This document shows, piece after piece, positions 58,592 through 64,000 of a stretch of DNA of 64,000 nt (its first letter is position 1; each line of letters begins with the position of its first letter). Source of the DNA: Myxococcales bacterium (GTDB lineage Bacteria; Myxococcota_A; Polyangia; Nannocystales; Nannocystaceae); assembly GCA_020633295.1 (NCBI GenBank), contig JACKDW010000026.1:1-64000 (forward strand), in the 5' to 3' direction. Made by a program: the position numbers and the translations under genes. Below the pieces are notes generated by a model. The model saw only the letters and a list, made by a program, of their open reading frames with translations, was not told where the DNA came from and ran no database searches.

Positions 58592-60451
58592 ATGATGCGC
58601 GGCGCGAGCGAGCACGCGCGGCCCCCCGGGCCCGGGCGCTCGCGGCGGGGATGGGCCCGCGGGGCGATACTCTTGGCCGTAGGTGCAGGTCTCGCGCCGG
58701 CGGCCTGCGGGCCCGCGGCGGAGCCCGGGCTGCGGCCGCGCGCGCACGTGCAGTTCGACCAAGGCGCGCACCTCGGCGAGCTGCTCGTTCAGGGCGACTT
58801 CCTCTACGTCGCCAACAGCAACGACGCGCTCGCGACCCTCCGGCTGCACGACGCGGTCGGGCTCACGGTCACGCAGCGCGAGCCGGCGACCTTCTTCGCG
58901 CGCTGCACCACGCTCGCCGCCCACGCGCCCTCGCGCACGATCTACTGCGGCGCCGACGAGGGGGAGCTGCTCGCGTACTCGGTCGAGGACCCGGCGCGCC
59001 CGGCCCTGCGCAAGCCGATCACCGCCGAGCAGCTGCCCGTCCGCGATCTCCACGTCGACGGCGACACGCTGCTGCTCGCGCGCTTCGAGGACGGCCTGTG
59101 GCAGGCGCCGATCGAGCCTGACGGGGACATCGACGAGGACGCCATGCGCCCGACGCCGCTGGCCGCGAACGTGCACCACGTCGACGGCGCGGGCCCGACG
59201 CTCGCCGCGCTCGCGCTCGAGCGCGGCCTCGTCCCGCTCATCCACGACGCCGTCGCGCGCAGCGAGCTGACCGTCGGGCCGGCGCTCGCGCTCGACGGCC
59301 CGCTCATCAACCTGCGCGTGCGCGGCTCCATGGCCCTCGTCGCGCTCGGCTCGGCCGGCGCCTCGATCGCCGAGCTGCGACCGGGGGGCGCCCCGATCGA
59401 GCGCGCCCGCCTGCGCCCCCCGGGCGTGGTCACGTCCGTCGACCTGCGAGGCGACCGCGCCGCGGTGATCACCCTGTCCGGCGTGTATCTGTACGATCTG
59501 CGCGCGCTCGACCTGTCCACAGGGACCGGTGAGGCGCGGCTCGCCGGCTTCGTGAACACCGGCGAGCGGAACACCGGTCGCCCGGGCGCCGCGCTCGACG
59601 GTCAATTCGTCGGCGACGCGCTCGTCGTCGTCGACTGGTACCGCGTCAACCTCCTCGACACCGAGCTCGACGGCGTCGCGCTCGAGCTCGAGCACCCCGG
59701 CGGGGTGTACTACCGCCAGGGCGACGCGCTCTCGATCCCGCTGCGCAACCCGGGCGACGCGACGCTCGAGGTCCGCGCGCTCCAGGACGTCCACGAGCTC
59801 GGGCGCGCGCGCCTGGAGCCGAGCGCGCCCGACGAGCCGCCGAGCCAGGAGCGCCTCGAGCTCGCGGCGCTGCCGTCGCCGACGCTCGAGCGCGTGACCC
59901 TCGAGATCTCGACGGTCGACGAATTCGGGCTCTCGCACGACGTGGGCGAGCAGCTGCTGGTCCCGGCGCGCGCCGGCGCCGGCGATCCTCCCGCCGCCGG
60001 CGACCCGCTGCCGCGCTTCGCCTACGCCGACGGCGCGGGGCAGCTCCAGCTCGCGCCGCTCGACGGCACGCCCACGCGGATCATGTTCCACGCGACCGAC
60101 TGCGCGGCGATGTGGCCGGTGCTCCAGGACCTCGCCTGGCTCGCGCGGCGCCCGGATCCGCCGTTCACGCCGCTGCTGGTCAGCGCGCCGAACCTCGACC
60201 GGATCGGCTTCGCCCGCCGCTGGGGGCTCGAGGGCGTACGCCACGGTCACCACGACGACCCGTCGACGCCGGCCAGCGTGCGCGAGCACAACGCGGTGTT
60301 CGGCGCGCAGCTGTACGAGGACGGCTTCATGAACACGCGCCTCCCCTACGGCAACCTCCACCCGACCGAGTACGTCACGGACGAGCAGGGGGTCATCATC
60401 CACGTGTCCCGGGAGTACCGCGGCGCCCACGAGTTTCACGACGGGCCGTGA
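58592..60451 (+). CDS. Lipoprotein with beta-propeller-like repeats and a thioredoxin-like C-terminus
   Basis: A 619-residue protein with lipobox LAPAAC (near 39). Residues about 50-330 carry repeated strand pairs (LLVQGDFLYVANSNDALATL, RDLHVDGDTLLLARFEDGLW, NLRVRGSMALVALGSAG, SVDLRGDRAAVITLSGVYLYDL) typical of LVIVD-type propellers. A beta domain follows, then about 130 C-terminal residues that look like a thioredoxin/AhpC-like fold (RIMFHATDCAAMWPVLQDLAWLA, YVTDEQGVIIHVSREYRG) with only one Cys, so redox activity is uncertain. Probably a cell-surface protein of unknown role. Confidence 0.78.
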   Translation: MMRGASEHARPPGPGRSRRGWARGAILLAVGAGLAPAACGPAAEPGLRPRAHVQFDQGAHLGELLVQGDFLYVANSNDALATLRLHDAVGLTVTQREPATFFARCTTLAAHAPSRTIYCGADEGELLAYSVEDPARPALRKPITAEQLPVRDLHVDGDTLLLARFEDGLWQAPIEPDGDIDEDAMRPTPLAANVHHVDGAGPTLAALALERGLVPLIHDAVARSELTVGPALALDGPLINLRVRGSMALVALGSAGASIAELRPGGAPIERARLRPPGVVTSVDLRGDRAAVITLSGVYLYDLRALDLSTGTGEARLAGFVNTGERNTGRPGAALDGQFVGDALVVVDWYRVNLLDTELDGVALELEHPGGVYYRQGDALSIPLRNPGDATLEVRALQDVHELGRARLEPSAPDEPPSQERLELAALPSPTLERVTLEISTVDEFGLSHDVGEQLLVPARAGAGDPPAAGDPLPRFAYADGAGQLQLAPLDGTPTRIMFHATDCAAMWPVLQDLAWLARRPDPPFTPLLVSAPNLDRIGFARRWGLEGVRHGHHDDPSTPASVREHNAVFGAQLYEDGFMNTRLPYGNLHPTEYVTDEQGVIIHVSREYRGAHEFHDGP

Positions 60452-60538
60452 CGAGGCGCGTCGACGCCAGCGTCCAGCGCCGCCGGCGCGCGCTTGTCGC
60501 GGGCCCGGCGGCCCGCGAACTCGTGTACACCGCCGCGC

Positions 60539-60970
60539 GTGGACCCCAGGATCACGCTCATCACCCTCGGCGTCGACGACCTCCCCCGCGCGATCCGCTT
60601 CTACCGCGACGGCCTCGGTTTTCCGACCGACGCGGGTGACGACGCCAACATCGCGTTCTTCATGACCGGCGGCGTCCGGCTCGCGCTCTATCCGCGCGCG
60701 CGCCTCGCCGAGGACATCCAAGAAGGGCTCGCGCTCGCCGGACCTGGCTTTGGGGGCATCACGCTGGCCCACAACGTCGCCCGCCGCGCGCAGGTCGACG
60801 AGGCGCTCGCGCTCGCGACCGCGGCCGGCGCGACGCTGCTCAAGCCGGCCCAGGACACCTTCTGGGGCGGCTACAGCGGCTACTTCGCCGATCCGGACGG
60901 CTACGCGTGGGAGGTCGCCTGGGGCCCGATGTTCGCCTTCGACGAGCGCGACCAGCTGATCTTCGCCTGA
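60539..60970 (+). CDS. Glyoxalase/VOC superfamily protein
   Basis: A 143-residue protein from a GTG start. The VOC fold is clear: ITLITLGVDDLPRAIRFYRDGLGFP at the N-terminus, IAFFMTGGVRLALYPR, and KPAQDTFWGGYSGYFADPDGYAWEVAW with the C-terminal Glu metal ligand. It may act as a lactoylglutathione-lyase-like, dioxygenase-like or binding protein; the family does not fix the reaction. Its last four codons and stop form the first unit of an 11-bp tandem array. Confidence 0.9.
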   Translation: MDPRITLITLGVDDLPRAIRFYRDGLGFPTDAGDDANIAFFMTGGVRLALYPRARLAEDIQEGLALAGPGFGGITLAHNVARRAQVDEALALATAAGATLLKPAQDTFWGGYSGYFADPDGYAWEVAWGPMFAFDERDQLIFA

Positions 60971-61010
60971 TCTTCGCCTGATCTTCGCCTGATCTTCGCC
61001 TGATCTTCGC
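60956..61010. repeat. 11-bp tandem array overlapping the VOC gene stop codon
   Basis: Five perfect copies of ctgatcttcgc. The first copy encodes the last residues (Leu-Ile-Phe) and the boundary supplies the stop codon; the rest lies outside the gene. Confidence 0.97.
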
Positions 61011-61148
61011 CTGTTCGTCGCCCATCGCGGCGCGCGACGACGACGGCGCGCGGCGACGATTCCTGTCTCTAGTACCATGTAGTTCCGGCGCGGAGAACCT
61101 GCCCGAAAAGACGATCGAGCCGGTCCGCGACGCGCTACCGTCGCTGGC

Positions 61149-62345
<1,197 letters not shown>

Positions 62346-62465
62346 ACAGCCGCAGCCCGCAGCGAAGGTCCGCGCCGCGCCGCGCCGCGCCGCGCGGACG
62401 CTCGCCGACCGCCAGCACGTGCGCGGCGGCGTCGTAGCTCCGCGCACGCCGCGAGCCCGCGAGGG

Positions 62466-62571
62466 CCGAGGTCACGCGCGGCGCTCGAGCCGTTCCCGTC
62501 GAGGGGCCCGCCGGCGGCGAGGCCCGAGGTCACGCGCGGCGCTCGAGCCGTTCCCGTCGAGGGGCCCGCCG
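62466..62571. repeat. Two direct copies of a 58-bp unit
   Basis: Positions 62466-62513 and 62524-62571 are identical over 48 bases and the similarity runs a little further; period 58 bp. A (cgcgc)n-like pentamer run lies nearby at about 62372-62395. No gene is supported in 62346-62589. Confidence 0.92.
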
Positions 62572-62589
62572 ACGGCGCGGCGCGAGCGG

Positions 62590-63786
62590 TCACGTCGCGT
62601 CGTCGAGCCACGCGCGCACGCGCTCGTACACACCTGCGTCAGAGAGCAGGTCGAGATGACCGACGCCCGCCGCCGTCCAGGCGCGCGCGTCGGGGATCCG
62701 CAGGTCGTGCTCGGGGTCCTGGCCGCGGCCGAGCGCGCTGTCGACGGGCACGAGACCGTCGCCGACGAGCGCGCCGAGCCGCCCGCTCGCCACCTCGCCC
62801 GCGATCGCGAAGCACGCGACGTCGCGCGGCAGCGCGACGGGGGTCCGCGGCGCGCGTCCGGGCTCGAAGCGATCGCGGCCCCGCCAATCGGCCTCGACCA
62901 CGGCGCCGTGCCGCAGGTCCGTTATACCCGCGCTCCGCAGCGCGCCGAGCCGCGCGAGCGGGGCGCTGTACCGGCTGATCCCGAGCGCCGCGTGCACCCA
63001 GCTCCCGCCGCGCTCGAGCGGCGCGCCGTGGTGGGGTGTCCCGAGGAACACCATCGACGTGAGCGCGCGTCGCCAGGGCCGCGACGCCGCGTCCGCGGCC
63101 TGGCAGGCGCTGCGCGCGACGAGGCCGCCCATGCTGTGCGCGACGATCGTCAGCTCGACGTCCGACGCGGGCCAGGCCGCCACGAGCGCGTCGAGCAGCT
63201 CCGCGAGCGCCTCGCCGTTCGCGGAGATGTGCCGCCCGGTGTTGTAGAGCAGGTACACCGGCGTGTAGCCCAGGTCGCGCGCGAGCGCCTCGCCGTGATC
63301 GTGCCCGCGACGACGCCACCCGTGGTCGCTCATCGTCAGGCCGTGCACCAAGACCAGCAGCTTGCGGCCCGCGCCTGGGAGCGACCGCGACAGCGCGCGC
63401 GAGTCGAGCTCGAGCGCGGCGCCGCCGTGACGCGCGCGCATCGTGATCGCGAGCGGGTTCTCGGTCGCCTCGAGGTAGTCGCCGAGCACGCCGTTGAGCG
63501 CCGACAGCAACGCGTCGCGCGCGGGCCCAGGGACATCGTCGCCGAGCGCCGGCGCGAGCTGCTGCAGCGCGAGGTCGAGGCCGGCCCCGACCGCGCCGGT
63601 CACCCCGCGGATCGACCCGTAGACGGCGCGCGACACGAGGCGACGCGGTCCCTGCAGCGGCCACGAGCCGTCGGCGATGGCGCGGTGCATGTCCTCGACG
63701 ATCGTCGTCACCGCCTTCGTCGCCTCGACCGCGAGCGCGGTGGCCCCGCGCAGGTCCGCCACGCGCTCGCGTAGGTCCGTCGTCAT
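62590..63786 (-). CDS. Alpha/beta hydrolase (lipase/PGAP1-like)
   Basis: A 398-residue protein without a signal peptide. The N-terminal ~120 residues are helical. The hydrolase core has KLLVLVHGLTMSDHGWRRRG (oxyanion region), PVYLLYNTGRHIS, nucleophile elbow IVAHSMGGLVARS, VFLGTPHHGAPLERGG, and a late VGHLDLLSD with the probable catalytic His. This is the pattern of PGAP1/triacylglycerol-lipase-like serine hydrolases. The substrate is unknown. Confidence 0.87.
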   Translation of the reverse strand: MTTDLRERVADLRGATALAVEATKAVTTIVEDMHRAIADGSWPLQGPRRLVSRAVYGSIRGVTGAVGAGLDLALQQLAPALGDDVPGPARDALLSALNGVLGDYLEATENPLAITMRARHGGAALELDSRALSRSLPGAGRKLLVLVHGLTMSDHGWRRRGHDHGEALARDLGYTPVYLLYNTGRHISANGEALAELLDALVAAWPASDVELTIVAHSMGGLVARSACQAADAASRPWRRALTSMVFLGTPHHGAPLERGGSWVHAALGISRYSAPLARLGALRSAGITDLRHGAVVEADWRGRDRFEPGRAPRTPVALPRDVACFAIAGEVASGRLGALVGDGLVPVDSALGRGQDPEHDLRIPDARAWTAAGVGHLDLLSDAGVYERVRAWLDDAT

Positions 63787-63812
63787 ACGACCTGGCGCTG
63801 GCTCGCGGCCCG

Positions 63813-64000
63813 CTACCGCGCGACGATCGTCACGCCCATGTGCTCGCGCAGCACATCAAGCGCCTCGCGCACCGGGCAGCGGTCGAGCAGCATGAGCTCC
63901 TGGACCGTGTTCTCGAGGTCCTCGACGGTCAGCGCGGGCTCCGTCGTCGTGACGTTGTGGTTCGTCGTGATGACGTTGCGCCCGTGGACCTCGAGCACGC
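63813..64000 (-). CDS. C-terminal fragment of a gene running off the window
   Basis: About 62 codons with normal codon bias are visible, ending VREALDVLREHMGVTIVAR. The upstream part is beyond the window edge, so the start is unknown and an internal ATG at 63998 need not be real. No family recognised. Confidence 0.55.
   Translation of the reverse strand, partial: VLEVHGRNVITTNHNVTTTEPALTVEDLENTVQELMLLDRCPVREALDVLREHMGVTIVAR

Overview
The window is one continuous chromosomal stretch of very GC-rich DNA. Genes are densely packed on both strands and nearly every third codon position is G or C. It looks like a myxobacterium of the Nannocystineae type (Nannocystis, Enhygromyxa, Plesiocystis or a relative). 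The supporting signs are a MYXO-CTERM-like C-terminal sorting tail, many lipoproteins with Ser/Thr/Asp-rich or (Gly-Asp)n linkers after the lipobox, DUF4215-type cysteine repeats, a membrane Ser/Thr kinase with a GC-rich linker, EF-hand proteins and secreted TPR proteins. This placement is an inference from protein style; no 16S gene is present. No prophage, insertion sequence or CRISPR array was seen.

Layout. 0-11.4 kb holds mostly envelope proteins of unknown role: lipoproteins, a lipoprotein with a glutaredoxin domain, a C45-like Ntn hydrolase with TPRs, an EF-hand protein and a Ser/Thr kinase whose tail is frame-disrupted. 11.7-17.4 kb carries pdxJ, rarA, a DUF5329-like lipoprotein coupled to a DUF423 protein, a MYXO-CTERM pseudo-metalloprotease and an AlgH/YqgE protein. 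17.6-26.9 kb carries tRNA-Leu(CAA), a coupled envelope pair, ybeY, a GAF/HD-GYP protein, tldD, phoH and mazG. 27.1-34.4 kb is housekeeping: accD-folC, purM, an FAD oxidoreductase and a metallophosphoesterase. 34.6-41 kb has a membrane Fe-S oxidoreductase (probable ETF:quinone oxidoreductase) overlapping bolA, then tRNA-Gln and tRNA-Glu, a strong terminator, an AT-rich structured intergenic region that may encode an RNA, an N-formylglutamate amidohydrolase-like gene and a TolA-like/TPR envelope pair. 41-47.6 kb has a radical SAM protein, an L,D-transpeptidase, a lipoprotein, alr and a Crp/Fnr regulator. 47.8-50.8 kb is a thiamine-thiazole cluster (thiS, thiG, a frameshifted thiE) followed by a signal-peptidase-like protein lacking both catalytic residues. 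51.3-58.5 kb is a four-gene operon: two fold-type-II PLP enzymes, a fused molybdenum hydroxylase of the selenium-dependent xanthine dehydrogenase type, and an SsnA-like amidohydrolase. 58.6-64 kb returns to envelope and hypothetical proteins.

Recurrent themes. Many operons use 1-8 bp stop/start overlaps, commonly GTGA or ATGA. Several genes are followed, right at or just after the stop codon, by a short tandem array with a unit private to that locus (8, 10, 11, 12, 58 or 104 bp period). Several enzyme families are represented by members that have lost catalytic residues. The best candidates for something undescribed are the structured AT-rich region at 37.67-37.91 kb, the PLP/molybdenum-hydroxylase/amidohydrolase operon, the dead signal peptidase next to the thiamine genes, and the stop-codon-abutting repeat arrays.
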